The position numbers and the translations under genes were made by a program. Below, in pieces: positions 32,871-41,457 of a stretch of DNA of 64,000 nucleotides (its first letter is position 1; each line of letters begins with the position of its first letter). Under the pieces are notes generated by a model. It was not told the origin of the DNA. It saw only the letters and a program-made list of their open reading frames with translations, and did not search any database. This DNA comes from Novosphingobium sp. SG751A (GTDB lineage: Bacteria > Pseudomonadota > Alphaproteobacteria > Sphingomonadales > Sphingomonadaceae): NCBI RefSeq assembly GCF_013149295.1, contig NZ_JABGCB010000014.1:1-64000 (forward strand), read 5' to 3'.

Positions 32871-34694
32871 TCACGCAGCGGTAGAAAATTGCCCTCTCTC
32901 GCTCTCGCGTTCGCGCGCCCGTCCGCGCATAAAGGGCACAGGTTCTTCCCGGCTCCAATCCCGGCCCCAATCCCGCCTCCGGTGATCGGTGGTTTCAAAC
33001 CGGCCCACCATCGCGTTCATGGCCTGGGCCTGCGTGGCCAGACTGCGCGCGGCGGCGGTGGCCTGTTCGGACATGGCCGCGTTTTGCTGGGTGATGCCGT
33101 CCATATGGGCGATCGCCTTGTTGATTTCGCCCAGATAAGTGGCCTGCAACTCGGTCGAGCTGGTCATGTCGCCGACCTGCGTGTTGATGAGGCCCACCTG
33201 TTCGACGATATTGCCCAGCACCGCGCCGGTTTCGCGCACCAGCGCCACCCCGCCCAGCACCTGATCGGTCGAGGCATGGATCAGCGCCTTGATGTCCTTG
33301 GCCGCGCCCGCGCTGCGCTGCGCCAGCGCGCGCACTTCATTGGCCACCACGGCAAAGCCCTTGCCTGCGTCGCCGGCGCGCGCGGCCTCAACCCCGGCGT
33401 TGAGCGCCAGCAGATTGGTCTGAAAGGCGATGCTGTCGATGACGTTGACGATCTGGCCGATTTCCTGCGAGGACCGCTCGATTCCCGTCATCGCGCTTGT
33501 GGCGCGGGCCACCACATCGCCCCCGGCCACGGCGGCCTGATGGGTCTGGGCGATGGAGCCTTGCACATGGGCAGCGTGGCTGGCTGATTCGCGGATCGTG
33601 TGAGTGACCTGATCCATCGTCGCCGCCATTTCCTCCAGCGTTCCGGCGTGGGCCTCGTTGCGGCGGGCCAGGTCGTCGGAGGCGCCGCGAATTTCAGAGG
33701 CGCCCTTTTCCACGCCCGCGGCCGTGGCCATCACGCCGCCGATGGCATCGCCCAGTTCCTGCAGCGCGTCGTTGAAATCCTGACGCAGCGACTCGTATTC
33801 CTCGCCCAGCGGCGTGTGGATGCGGTAATGCAATTGCCCGGCGGCCAGATGCTGCAACCCTTGCGATAGCGAATCGACCACGCGCCGCTGATGGGCGGCG
33901 GCTTCGCGCTCGGCGATGGCGGCGGCGCGGAACACTTCGATGGCGGCGCTCATCGCTCCGATCTCGTCCTCGCGGTGGTGGATATTGCGTCCGATTTCCA
34001 GATCGCCCGCAGCCATCCGGCTCATCACCTGCGCGGTTTGCGCCAGCGGTTCGAGCACATGGCGCCGTTGCCAGCGCAAAGCCCTAAGGATCAGCCCCAG
34101 CACGACCATGCCCAGCGCGCCAAGCACTGCTATAATCGCCCACATCATCGTCGCGCTGGAGGCAGCAATCTCTTTCTGGCGGCGCAGCGCGGCCTGTGTC
34201 AGTGCCTCGATCTGGCCGCGATGGGTGGCATAGATGGCGCTCAGCCGGTCATAGGCGGCCTGGGCAACGGGGGCATCGCCGCGCGACAGGGCAGGCAGAT
34301 AGTCCTGATTGACGACGGCCCAGAACTCCTCGCCGCTGCGCTGGGCCTGCGCTGCCAATTGCTGTTTCAGATCGGCATCGAGGTCCGAGGCCGCCCAATC
34401 GCTGCTTCTTTGCCGAAAGGCCCTTTCCAGATCGCCAAGACGGCTGCGCTTTTCGATCATCAGCGCCGGATTGTTGTGCAGCAGGCTGGCTTCGAGGAAG
34501 CCTTCGATCACATATTCGGGTGGGGGCAGGATGTCGGCGACGAAATCGCTGACCTGTTGATTGCGGTGATGCAGCGGCCCGCCCAGCCTGATATCGTTAA
34601 AGCCTAGCCCCGCCAGCAACCCCGCCGCCAGAAGCACCAGCAGGATGACCATGGCACCGATGCGGTTATTTCGCGCGATGGATCGGTGTTTCAT
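32871..34694 (-). CDS. methyl-accepting chemotaxis protein with periplasmic sensor
   Basis: 607 residues. An N-terminal membrane segment (MVILLVLLAAGLLAGLGF) is followed by a roughly 150-residue helical periplasmic domain (four-helix-bundle-like), a second membrane segment (MMWAIIAVLGALGMVVLGLIL), HAMP, and the MCP signalling domain with IAFQTNLLALNAGVEAARAG. The C-terminus is Arg/Glu-rich and lacks the xWxxF tether, so it would rely on the other receptor for CheR/CheB docking. The start at 34694 is the Met before a basic pre-TM segment; upstream in-frame codons are less likely. Confidence 0.93.
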   Translation of the reverse strand: MKHRSIARNNRIGAMVILLVLLAAGLLAGLGFNDIRLGGPLHHRNQQVSDFVADILPPPEYVIEGFLEASLLHNNPALMIEKRSRLGDLERAFRQRSSDWAASDLDADLKQQLAAQAQRSGEEFWAVVNQDYLPALSRGDAPVAQAAYDRLSAIYATHRGQIEALTQAALRRQKEIAASSATMMWAIIAVLGALGMVVLGLILRALRWQRRHVLEPLAQTAQVMSRMAAGDLEIGRNIHHREDEIGAMSAAIEVFRAAAIAEREAAAHQRRVVDSLSQGLQHLAAGQLHYRIHTPLGEEYESLRQDFNDALQELGDAIGGVMATAAGVEKGASEIRGASDDLARRNEAHAGTLEEMAATMDQVTHTIRESASHAAHVQGSIAQTHQAAVAGGDVVARATSAMTGIERSSQEIGQIVNVIDSIAFQTNLLALNAGVEAARAGDAGKGFAVVANEVRALAQRSAGAAKDIKALIHASTDQVLGGVALVRETGAVLGNIVEQVGLINTQVGDMTSSTELQATYLGEINKAIAHMDGITQQNAAMSEQATAAARSLATQAQAMNAMVGRFETTDHRRRDWGRDWSREEPVPFMRGRARERESERGQFSTAA

Positions 34695-34931
34695 ATGCGC
34701 TGCTGCCTTGCCTTTGTTAATGCCCAAAACCGGCGCGCGCGGGCAGATTTTTCCCGTTTTGCGTGGCTCTGACACAGGTTGCTACAGGCGCAGCGCTGAA
34801 TAGTGATTAGGCGGTGCTTAGGCCTAAGCACTTAGTCAGGAGCAGGTATTTGCTTCGTGAATCACGGTTAAACATGATCGGTGGAGGCCGACATGGCCGG
34901 TTTATCAACGTAAGACGGGAAAGCTGCGACA
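34695..34931. promoter_or_regulatory. divergent regulatory region, MCP / cheB2
   Basis: This contains a perfect 18-bp palindrome GTGCTTAGGCCTAAGCAC at 34814-34831 with further CTTAG/ATTAGGC copies beside it, and CGTGA/TCACG around an A at about 34857-34867. The 9-mer TGCTTAGGC of the palindrome recurs upstream of the LuxR-type regulator gene. Confidence 0.5.
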
Positions 34932-35963
34932 ATGAACGATGCACGTGTGCTGGTTGTGGACGATTCTGCCGCCATGCGAGCGCTGTTTTCCGATGTGTTG
35001 GAGCAGCAGCGCAATGTGACCGTGATCGGCACCGCCGCCAATGCCGACGAGGCACGCGACCAGATCGCCCAGCTCAAGCCCAATGTGGTGACGCTGGATG
35101 TGGAAATGCCCGGCATGAGCGGCATCGAATTTCTTGAAGAAATCATGGCGACCAACCCGTTGCCCGTGGTCATGCTCTCCTCGCTGACGCAGAGCGGGAC
35201 CGAGACCTCGCTCAAGGCCTATGCGCTGGGGGCGGTGGAATGTTTTCCCAAGCCGCTCAAAGCCACGCCCGAGCAATTCGCCAAGACCGTGGGCAAGCTG
35301 GGCAAGATCGTGTTGGCGGCGGCCAATTCCAATGTGAAGGCGCAAAAGCCCAGCCACCGCGAAAGCCGCCATTCCGAGGTGCAGTTCACATGGAACGGTC
35401 ACTATCTGGCCATGGCCACGTCGATGGGCGGCATTGATGCGTTAACGCAGATGCTGGGCGATTTCCCCGCCGAATGTCCGCCCACGGTGATCGTGCTGCA
35501 AAGCGAGCCGGCGCTGGTCGATACTTTCATCAACCGCATGGCGGGCGAGCTGAAATGCAAGATCGCCATGGCCAAGGATGGCGCGACGCTGACGCCGGGC
35601 ATGATCCATATTGCCGCCGATCCGGAAAAGCATGTCGTGTTCGAGCCCGGCTCGCCGCCGCGCCTGCGCATGGTTCAGCGCGATCCTGTCGATGGCGCGC
35701 GCCCCTCGGCCACGCTGTTGTTCGGCACGATGGCGCGCGCGGGCGTGCCCTCGGTGGGGGCGATCCTGACGGGCATGGGCGGCGATGGGGCCAAGGGGCT
35801 GCGGCTGCTCCGCGATGCCGGGTCGCGCACCTTTGTCGAGGACCCCGCCACGGCCACCGTGGGCGAAACCCCGGCGGCGGCCGTGGCCGCCAATGCGGCG
35901 GAAAAGATCCTGTCTCTGGATGAATTGAGCGTGGCCCTTGTGGCCTCCTGCAATCAGGGCTGA
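34932..35963 (+). CDS. CheB-like protein with broken catalytic triad (CheB2)
   Basis: 343 residues with CheB architecture. The receiver is intact (D10/D11, phospho-Asp D56 in VVTLDVEMPGMSG, K107). In the methylesterase domain Ser164 is kept (MATSMGG) and Asp285 is kept (LTGMGGDGAKG), but the conserved QHMP histidine is replaced: the strand reads VLQSEPA, giving Ser191. The usual NxHRPSVD loop is also altered (DGARPSATLLF). It is therefore probably not a working esterase. It lies alone and divergent from the MCP genes, with its own promoter and terminator hairpins. Possible roles are a phospho-sink, a dominant-negative CheB or an adaptor. Confidence 0.88.
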   Translation: MNDARVLVVDDSAAMRALFSDVLEQQRNVTVIGTAANADEARDQIAQLKPNVVTLDVEMPGMSGIEFLEEIMATNPLPVVMLSSLTQSGTETSLKAYALGAVECFPKPLKATPEQFAKTVGKLGKIVLAAANSNVKAQKPSHRESRHSEVQFTWNGHYLAMATSMGGIDALTQMLGDFPAECPPTVIVLQSEPALVDTFINRMAGELKCKIAMAKDGATLTPGMIHIAADPEKHVVFEPGSPPRLRMVQRDPVDGARPSATLLFGTMARAGVPSVGAILTGMGGDGAKGLRLLRDAGSRTFVEDPATATVGETPAAAVAANAAEKILSLDELSVALVASCNQG

Positions 35964-36346
35964 GGCAAAAGAGCCGCCTCTCTGCCGCATTGGGACGGCG
36001 GCGGAGAGGCGGCAGAAAAGCGGCCGGGTCGGGCATTCCGGCGGCATGGCCGATAAGCAGCATGGGCCACGTTCGGGGTGTGGCGTTTGGGTGGCTGGAT
36101 CGGGCTGGTCTGTTCCGGGCGGCTGTCCATAGGATGCCGTCTCGTCGTGCCGATCCTGCAAGCTGCTTATCGGAATTGAGGTTTGATCTGGGCGTTATTG
36201 CGGGGAAATTATTCCCGTTCTGCTGCACCGGCGAAAGCGCAGATCCCGCCATTCCGGACAGGCTTTGCCCCGATTACCCTCGAAATGAAAAACGGCGCCC
36301 CAATGGAGCGCCGTTTTTCATTTTATAACAGTATCAGCCTGATAGT
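35964..36346. other. intergenic region between cheB2 and the LuxR-type gene
   Basis: Two hairpins: GCCGCCTCTC/GAGAGGCGGC at 35973-36013, just after cheB2, and the strong bidirectional terminator at 36283-36323. No gene-like frame is seen between them. Confidence 0.55.
36283..36323. terminator. bidirectional intrinsic terminator
   Basis: AAATGAAAAACGGCGC (36283-36298) pairs perfectly with GCGCCGTTTTTCATTT (36308-36323), with A- and T-runs on both sides. It serves cheB2 from the left and the LuxR-type gene from the right. Confidence 0.9.
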
Positions 36347-36949
36347 TTAGCTCACCAAGGCCGCCTCAATGGCGATGCGGATCGCCTCGGACGTGTGATT
36401 GGCGCCCATCTTGGTCAGCATATTGGCGCGGTGAATTTCCACCGTGCGCGGCGAGATCGACAGCTTTTCCCCGATCATCCGGTTTGACAGGCCGCCCGCC
36501 ACGCCCGCCAGCACTTCGCGCTCTCGCTTGGTCAGGCGGTCCACCCGGCTGCGGGCCAGTGCCTCGCGCAGCTTGGCGCTGCCAAAGACTTCGGCCTTGG
36601 CTTCGGCCTGTTCGACCACGCCGATGATTTCTTCGCGCGTAAAGGGCCATGAAACATAGTCGATCGCGCCTTCGAGCACGGCCCCCACGACCTGCCTCGT
36701 GCTGGGCTCCTGGGCAAAGCCGATGACCGGCAGCCATTGCCCCAGCCGTCCCATTTGCGCCAGCAACATGCCGATCGAGCGCCCATCGTCATGCACCAGC
36801 AACAGCCCGGTCTTGGGCCAGCGGGCGATGAGTTCTGACGGATCCTCGAAAGGTTCGACATGCACCGTGCTGCCGGCAAGGCAGTGTGAAATGGCGGCCC
36901 GACGCCGGACATCGCCATCGACGAGAAAAAGGCTGGTCCCGTTGTTCAA
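36347..36949 (-). CDS. LuxR/FixJ-like regulator with degenerate receiver
   Basis: 200 residues. The C-terminal half is a clear LuxR/FixJ HTH (LTKREREVLAGVAGGLSNRMIGEKLSISPRTVEIHRANMLTKMG). The N-terminal half resembles a FixJ-type receiver but is altered. The acidic start is LVDGDVRRR, the phospho-site strand reads LLLVHDDGRS and the invariant Lys-Pro is replaced by SWPF. It may therefore work without phosphorylation. It lies between the che and fli regions, and its upstream palindrome shares a 9-mer with that of cheB2, suggesting control of motility genes, itself included. Confidence 0.85.
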   Translation of the reverse strand: MNNGTSLFLVDGDVRRRAAISHCLAGSTVHVEPFEDPSELIARWPKTGLLLVHDDGRSIGMLLAQMGRLGQWLPVIGFAQEPSTRQVVGAVLEGAIDYVSWPFTREEIIGVVEQAEAKAEVFGSAKLREALARSRVDRLTKREREVLAGVAGGLSNRMIGEKLSISPRTVEIHRANMLTKMGANHTSEAIRIAIEAALVS

Positions 36950-37267
36950 TGTAACCTCACCCCCTGAAGTGATCTTGGTTAATGCCTAGCAAAACTTGCT
37001 TAGGCATTGGACGTTAACTGGCTCCGTTACGGCGTAGCGTTCGATCCGAAACCGTTTCATTCAAAGGGTAATAAGTATTGTGACGTAAGAGCTAATCCTT
37101 GGTTTTCAGGTATTGCTGTCATGAACTGTTATTTTACAGAATCGTGTCTGTATCATAATGATTTTTTCGTTCATTATGTGACGCATTCCAGCGTAAATTC
37201 GATGTAAAATTTTTATCCATTGGCTCGTATTTTTATACAGATTGCGCCCATTTGTCTGATCGCGTTC
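36950..37267. promoter_or_regulatory. AT-rich intergenic region with palindromes
   Basis: Much less GC-rich than its neighbours. At 36981-37008, AATGCCTAGCAA and TTGCTTAGGCATT form an inverted repeat with one bulged T, 32 bp upstream of the LuxR-type start. At 37154-37178, CATAATGA and TCATTATG flank a T-rich loop. The second may end the fliS transcript. No convincing gene lies here; a 66-codon frame at 37007 is unsupported. Confidence 0.5.
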
Positions 37268-37645
37268 TCAACTGGCGGCGCGACTCATGCTTTCGGAAAT
37301 GTCGATAAAGTCCTGCCGGATCTGGGCGATAGTATCGGCATCGAAATCCAGCACACTGTCCAGCACTGCGCGGCGGGTGGCCGTGTAGAAATGGATCAGC
37401 GCGCCGGCAACTCCACCATCGCCCGAAACGCCCATATGCAGCGCGTTGAGCGCGGAAATGGCGCGGGTCAGCATCTGGCTCTTCATCTGATTGTCGCCGC
37501 GCTGGACCGCGATCAAGGCCCCGCCCAGCGACGAGATCAATTGTTCATAGCACAGGCGCACCAGTTCGCCCGGCGTGGCCCCGGAAACACGAGCATCGAA
37601 ATCCACCCGGCGATAGACTTCGCCAGGATTGCGGCGAGCGAGCAT
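37268..37645 (-). CDS. fliS: FliS flagellin chaperone
   Basis: 125 residues matching FliS: YRRVDFDARVSGATPGELVRLCYEQLISSLGGAL at the start, then AISALNALHMGV. It binds the C-terminus of flagellin and keeps it unfolded for export. It is the last gene of the long fli run, 15 bp downstream of fliD, the usual pairing. Confidence 0.92.
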   Translation of the reverse strand: MLARRNPGEVYRRVDFDARVSGATPGELVRLCYEQLISSLGGALIAVQRGDNQMKSQMLTRAISALNALHMGVSGDGGVAGALIHFYTATRRAVLDSVLDFDADTIAQIRQDFIDISESMSRAAS

Positions 37646-37660
37646 GTCGAGCGGTCCTTC

Positions 37661-39175
37661 TTAATTGCTTGTCTTGTTCCACGCGGCGATCTGATTTTTC
37701 AGATAGGTCAGCGTGGAATTGGACGCGGCCACCGCGGTGTTGGCGGCGGCATATTGCGTGATCAGCCTTGCGCGCAGCGCCGCCTGCTGATCGCTCAGCT
37801 TGCTCTTCTGCGTGGTCAGCGTGGTTTGCTGCGTGGTGTAGCGCGTGATTGATCCGGCCAGCGAACCGGTGTCGGTGCTGGTGGTCAGCGCCGAGGTCAT
37901 TTTATAGACCGTGCTGTAGATCCCGTTGACGCCCTTGGTGAACATGGCGGCCACCCCGGCCGGATTGTCCGACAGCGCCTTGGCCAGCTTGGTCGTGTCC
38001 AGCGCGAATGTGCCGTCCTTCTTGGTCGAAACGCCAAGATCAGCCAGCGTCTTGGGCTCGCCATCGGCGGCATTCTTCATGATCGTGCTGCCCGCCAGTT
38101 GCGAAAAGGCGCGTGAGACGGCCTTGGCGCCCGAATCATTATACAGATTGCCGGTCGAGGCCGACATGTCGCTGTTCAATTCGGTCATGATCGCGTTGAG
38201 CGCGCTGACCAGATTGGACATTGTCGAGGTGACGCCGCTGGAGGGGTCGGAATAGGTGATCGTGGTGGGATTGCCGCTGTTGGTGCCCGTCAGCTTCAGC
38301 GAGAGGCCGGGGGCGGCATTGTCGATCGTGTTGCTGGTGCTGGTGCGGCTGATCCCGTCCAGCTTGTAGGCGGCATCGCCTGCCGATTGCTGGCGGGTGA
38401 TCGTGGTCGAGGTCACCGCCGGATTATAGGCCAGCGTGCTCAGGCTGCTGGCGCCCGTGCTGCTGCTGGTCGATGTGTCATTGGCGGTGATGGTAAAGCC
38501 GTTGGCGGCCCCTTCCGATCCCTTGAACACCAGTTGCGACCCATTGGCGTTGGTGGCCACATAGGCGGTGACGCCGATCCGGGCGCTGTTGACGGCGCTG
38601 GCCACCTGGGCCAGCGTCGCGCCATCGGCGATGGTGATGGTCTTGCTGGCGTGGCTGGTGTCGGCGGTAAAGGTGCTGCCGCTGGACGTGCCGAAATCGA
38701 AGGTCAGCGTGCCCGCCTTCATCGTTGCGGCGCCGGCCGAAAAGCTGGTGGTGGCCAGTACCTGCGGCTGGGCCAGAGCGGTGACTTCGAGCGAATAGGT
38801 GCCGGTGATGCCGCTGCTGCCGCTGGGCAGGGTGGCGCTGGCCACCGAGGCATTGGTGACCGTGGGGGCGGGCAACAGATTGCCGCTGTCGATCAGCGTG
38901 GAAAAGGACGAGGAGAGCGTGAGAAGATCGCTCTTCAACTGCGAGGCCTGCGAGATCTGGAGCGCCACGTTCGACAGGCGGTTGTTCACCGCATCGGTCT
39001 GGGTGGCGAATTGCGCGGTGGCGATGTTGGTCGCCATCGCGGTCATGTCCACCCCGGTGCCAACGCCCAGCGAAGTGAGCAACTGGGAGCCTACCGAGCT
39101 GCTGGCCGATGAGCTGCTGGTCGTCGTGGTGGTCGACGCCGTGCTGGTGCTGGTTGTGGCGCTGGTCGTGGTCAT
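37661..39175 (-). CDS. fliD: FliD filament cap protein
   Basis: 504 residues. Residues 1-27 are almost only Ser/Thr/Ala, then the FliD N-terminal coiled region (LTSLGVGTGVDMTAMATNIATAQFATQTDAVNNRLS) and a C-terminal FliD domain (LVSALNAIMTELNSDMS, LADLGVSTKKDGTFALDTTKLAKALSDNPAGV). It caps the growing filament and directs flagellin polymerisation. It is 30 bp downstream of flhB. Confidence 0.92.
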   Translation of the reverse strand: MTTTSATTSTSTASTTTTTSSSSASSSVGSQLLTSLGVGTGVDMTAMATNIATAQFATQTDAVNNRLSNVALQISQASQLKSDLLTLSSSFSTLIDSGNLLPAPTVTNASVASATLPSGSSGITGTYSLEVTALAQPQVLATTSFSAGAATMKAGTLTFDFGTSSGSTFTADTSHASKTITIADGATLAQVASAVNSARIGVTAYVATNANGSQLVFKGSEGAANGFTITANDTSTSSSTGASSLSTLAYNPAVTSTTITRQQSAGDAAYKLDGISRTSTSNTIDNAAPGLSLKLTGTNSGNPTTITYSDPSSGVTSTMSNLVSALNAIMTELNSDMSASTGNLYNDSGAKAVSRAFSQLAGSTIMKNAADGEPKTLADLGVSTKKDGTFALDTTKLAKALSDNPAGVAAMFTKGVNGIYSTVYKMTSALTTSTDTGSLAGSITRYTTQQTTLTTQKSKLSDQQAALRARLITQYAAANTAVAASNSTLTYLKNQIAAWNKTSN

Positions 39176-39205
39176 GGTTGAAAGAACGTCCGTTGGGCGC
39201 GTGAC

Positions 39206-40369
39206 TTAAGGGGCGGCGAAGGGATCATAATCATCGGCCGGATCGGGGCGGCCATCGCCGTCGAAGCGCAGCTCCGAGGGTACCTCGATGGTGGGGGCGG
39301 GGCGGTGTTCGCCGCGTTTCAGGGCATAGACGAAGGACAATACCGCCGCGACCGCGATATAGAGTTCCTCGCGGATCATCTGCTGTTCGCGGGTGGTGTA
39401 ATAGATCGCGCGGGCAAGGCCGGGAAATTCCAGGCAGGGCAGCGCGCGTTCGGCTGCCAGTTCGCGGATCGCCAGCGCCTTTTCGCCTCGTCCCTTGGCC
39501 ACAACGAAGGGCGCGGCGGCTGCTGCCGGATCATAGGTCAGCGCGACGGCGAAATGGGTGGGGTTGGTGACCACAAATTGCGCCTTGGCCATGGCGGTGG
39601 CGATGGCGCCCATGGCGATCTGGCGCTGACGGCGCTTTTGCGCGCCCTTGGCCTCGGGGCTGCCTTCCTGCTGCTTGTTCTCTTCCTTGATTTCCTCAAG
39701 GCTCATGCGCAACCGGCGCATCCGGCGTATCCATTGCACCGGAAAATCGAACAGCGCGATGATGATCAGCCCACCCGACAATTGAAACAACAGGCTGGTC
39801 AGCGCATCCCACGCAAAATTCAATTGCCCCGCCAGCCCCACCGCGCCCAGTTCGAGCATCGGCGCAACCCGCGACCCGGCCCAAAACCACGCGATGCTTC
39901 CCAGAAGCATCAGCTTGAGCAGGCCCTTGCCCACCTCGATCCAGCCATTGGCGCCGAACATCCGCTTAAAGCCTGACATCGGGTTCAACCGGCTGAATTT
40001 GGGCGCGACATTGCTCATCATGAAACGCCCGCCCGGTGATGGACCAAGCTGCGTTATCACCGCCATCGCCGCCATCAACAGGCCCAGCACCAGCACCGGC
40101 GGCGCGGTCAGCCGCAGCGCGGTGGAGGCCATGCCTGCGGGGTTGAAATCCTCGATGATGGCGCGGTCCCATACAAAACCCATCCGCATCACCCGCGATA
40201 GCCCGTCGAGCAGCCAAGGCCCCCCCGTCCGCAAAAACGCGGCGGCCAGCAGCATCGTGACCGCCACGCCCAGATCGCGCGAGCGCAGGACGTCGCCATT
40301 TTCGGCGGCCTCTTTCAGGCGTTTGGCGGTTGGTGCATGGGTCTTTTCGCCCGGTGATTCCTCGGCCAT
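39206..40369 (-). CDS. flhB: FlhB export-gate switch protein
   Basis: 387 residues. Four membrane segments follow a KTHAPTAKRLKEA start. The cytoplasmic domain contains the autocleavage motif NPTH in VVTNPTHFAVAL, followed by RGEKALAIRELA. It belongs to the flagellar type III export gate and controls the hook-to-filament substrate switch together with FliK. It starts 4 bp after the fliR stop. Confidence 0.96.
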   Translation of the reverse strand: MAEESPGEKTHAPTAKRLKEAAENGDVLRSRDLGVAVTMLLAAAFLRTGGPWLLDGLSRVMRMGFVWDRAIIEDFNPAGMASTALRLTAPPVLVLGLLMAAMAVITQLGPSPGGRFMMSNVAPKFSRLNPMSGFKRMFGANGWIEVGKGLLKLMLLGSIAWFWAGSRVAPMLELGAVGLAGQLNFAWDALTSLLFQLSGGLIIIALFDFPVQWIRRMRRLRMSLEEIKEENKQQEGSPEAKGAQKRRQRQIAMGAIATAMAKAQFVVTNPTHFAVALTYDPAAAAAPFVVAKGRGEKALAIRELAAERALPCLEFPGLARAIYYTTREQQMIREELYIAVAAVLSFVYALKRGEHRPAPTIEVPSELRFDGDGRPDPADDYDPFAAP

Positions 40370-40373
40370 GGCG

Positions 40374-41156
40374 TCAGGCCCCGATCATGCGCGCGGCCGC
40401 GCGTATCGCATCGGCGGACAATTCGATCATTCGGTCGGTCAACATGGGCGTGGTGGCCAGCAGCGCGGCGAACCCGGCCGCGATGGCCGAGGGCAGGCCC
40501 AGCGAGAACAGATTGAGCGCCGGGGCCGAGCGTGACAGCACCCCCGCCAGCACCAGCACCAGCAGCAACAGCAGCGTCACCGGCAGCGCCATGGCGATGG
40601 CCGTGGCAAACAGCACCGAGCCGAAGGACAGGATCGCCTGTATCCGTTCCGGCCCGATCCATGTGTGGCCCGGCGCAAAGACCTCATAGCTTTTGACCAC
40701 CAGCGCGATCCATTGGAGGTGGCACCCAAGGCCAAAGAACACCAGCGTCAGCACCACGGTGAAATATTGCCCCAGCGCGGGCGAATGCGCGCCATTTTGC
40801 GGGTCCACCGTCGAGGCCATCGCCAGGCCCATCGTCGATCCGATCAGTTCGGCCGCAATCGCGGGGGCGGCAAAGGCGAATTGCAGGACAAAGCCCATCA
40901 CCGTTCCCACCAATATCTCACCCGCCAGCGCCAACATGCCGGGAAGGGAGAACATATGGGTGGGCATCGCCACATTGGTCCAGCCCGCCACCAGCACGGC
41001 AATCGCGCCCGCTGTGATCACGCGGACCTGCACCGGAATGTTCATCATGCCGAAAAAGGGCGCGGCCACCAGTGCGGCCCCGATCCGCGTCATCAGGAAC
41101 ATCCAGCGGAAAAACTCATCCTGAAGCGGGCCAAAGCCGAAATCGAGGCCGATCAT
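40374..41156 (-). CDS. fliR: FliR export-gate protein
   Basis: 260 residues with about six hydrophobic segments. FliR features: FLMTRIGAALVAAPFFGMMNIPVQVRV near the start and GFVLQFAFAAPAIAAELIGSTMGLAMASTVDPQNGAHSPALGQ in the middle. It forms the FliP5Q4R1 export channel. It is 16 bp after fliQ in the ordered fliP-Q-R-flhB set. Confidence 0.95.
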   Translation of the reverse strand: MIGLDFGFGPLQDEFFRWMFLMTRIGAALVAAPFFGMMNIPVQVRVITAGAIAVLVAGWTNVAMPTHMFSLPGMLALAGEILVGTVMGFVLQFAFAAPAIAAELIGSTMGLAMASTVDPQNGAHSPALGQYFTVVLTLVFFGLGCHLQWIALVVKSYEVFAPGHTWIGPERIQAILSFGSVLFATAIAMALPVTLLLLLVLVLAGVLSRSAPALNLFSLGLPSAIAAGFAALLATTPMLTDRMIELSADAIRAAARMIGA

Positions 41157-41172
41157 CGCTTATGGCCCCCCT

Positions 41173-41457
41173 CTATTGACCGGGCGCCGCGCCCATATGG
41201 GCGATGGCGGCAAAGATCTCGCGCGCGAAATCCTCGATCAGCCCCAGCATCCCGGCCCCGAACAGCACCAGCACCAGCCCGGTGGCGACCACCTTGGGGA
41301 TGAAGGTCAGGGTCTGTTCGTTGACCGAGGTGGCGGCCTGAAAGATCGAGACGACAAGGCCGACCGCAAGGCTGGTGAGCAGCACCGGCGCGCCGCACAG
41401 GGCCACCACATAAAGCATCCGGTCGGCCAGAGCGAGGAGGGGAGATGTCTCGTCCAT
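41173..41457 (-). CDS. fliQ: FliQ export-gate protein
   Basis: 94 residues with two hydrophobic hairpin segments: MLYVVALCGAPVLLTSLAVGLVVSIFQAATSVNEQTLTFIPKVVATGLVL. The QAATSVNEQTLTFIPK stretch is characteristic of FliQ. Its ATG overlaps the fliP stop (ATGA). Confidence 0.96.
   Translation of the reverse strand: MDETSPLLALADRMLYVVALCGAPVLLTSLAVGLVVSIFQAATSVNEQTLTFIPKVVATGLVLVLFGAGMLGLIEDFAREIFAAIAHMGAAPGQ

Noticed and set aside
37007..37207. A 66-codon frame in the AT-rich region before fliS
   Set aside because: It starts within the palindrome region, lacks a ribosome site and resembles no protein; the region looks regulatory.
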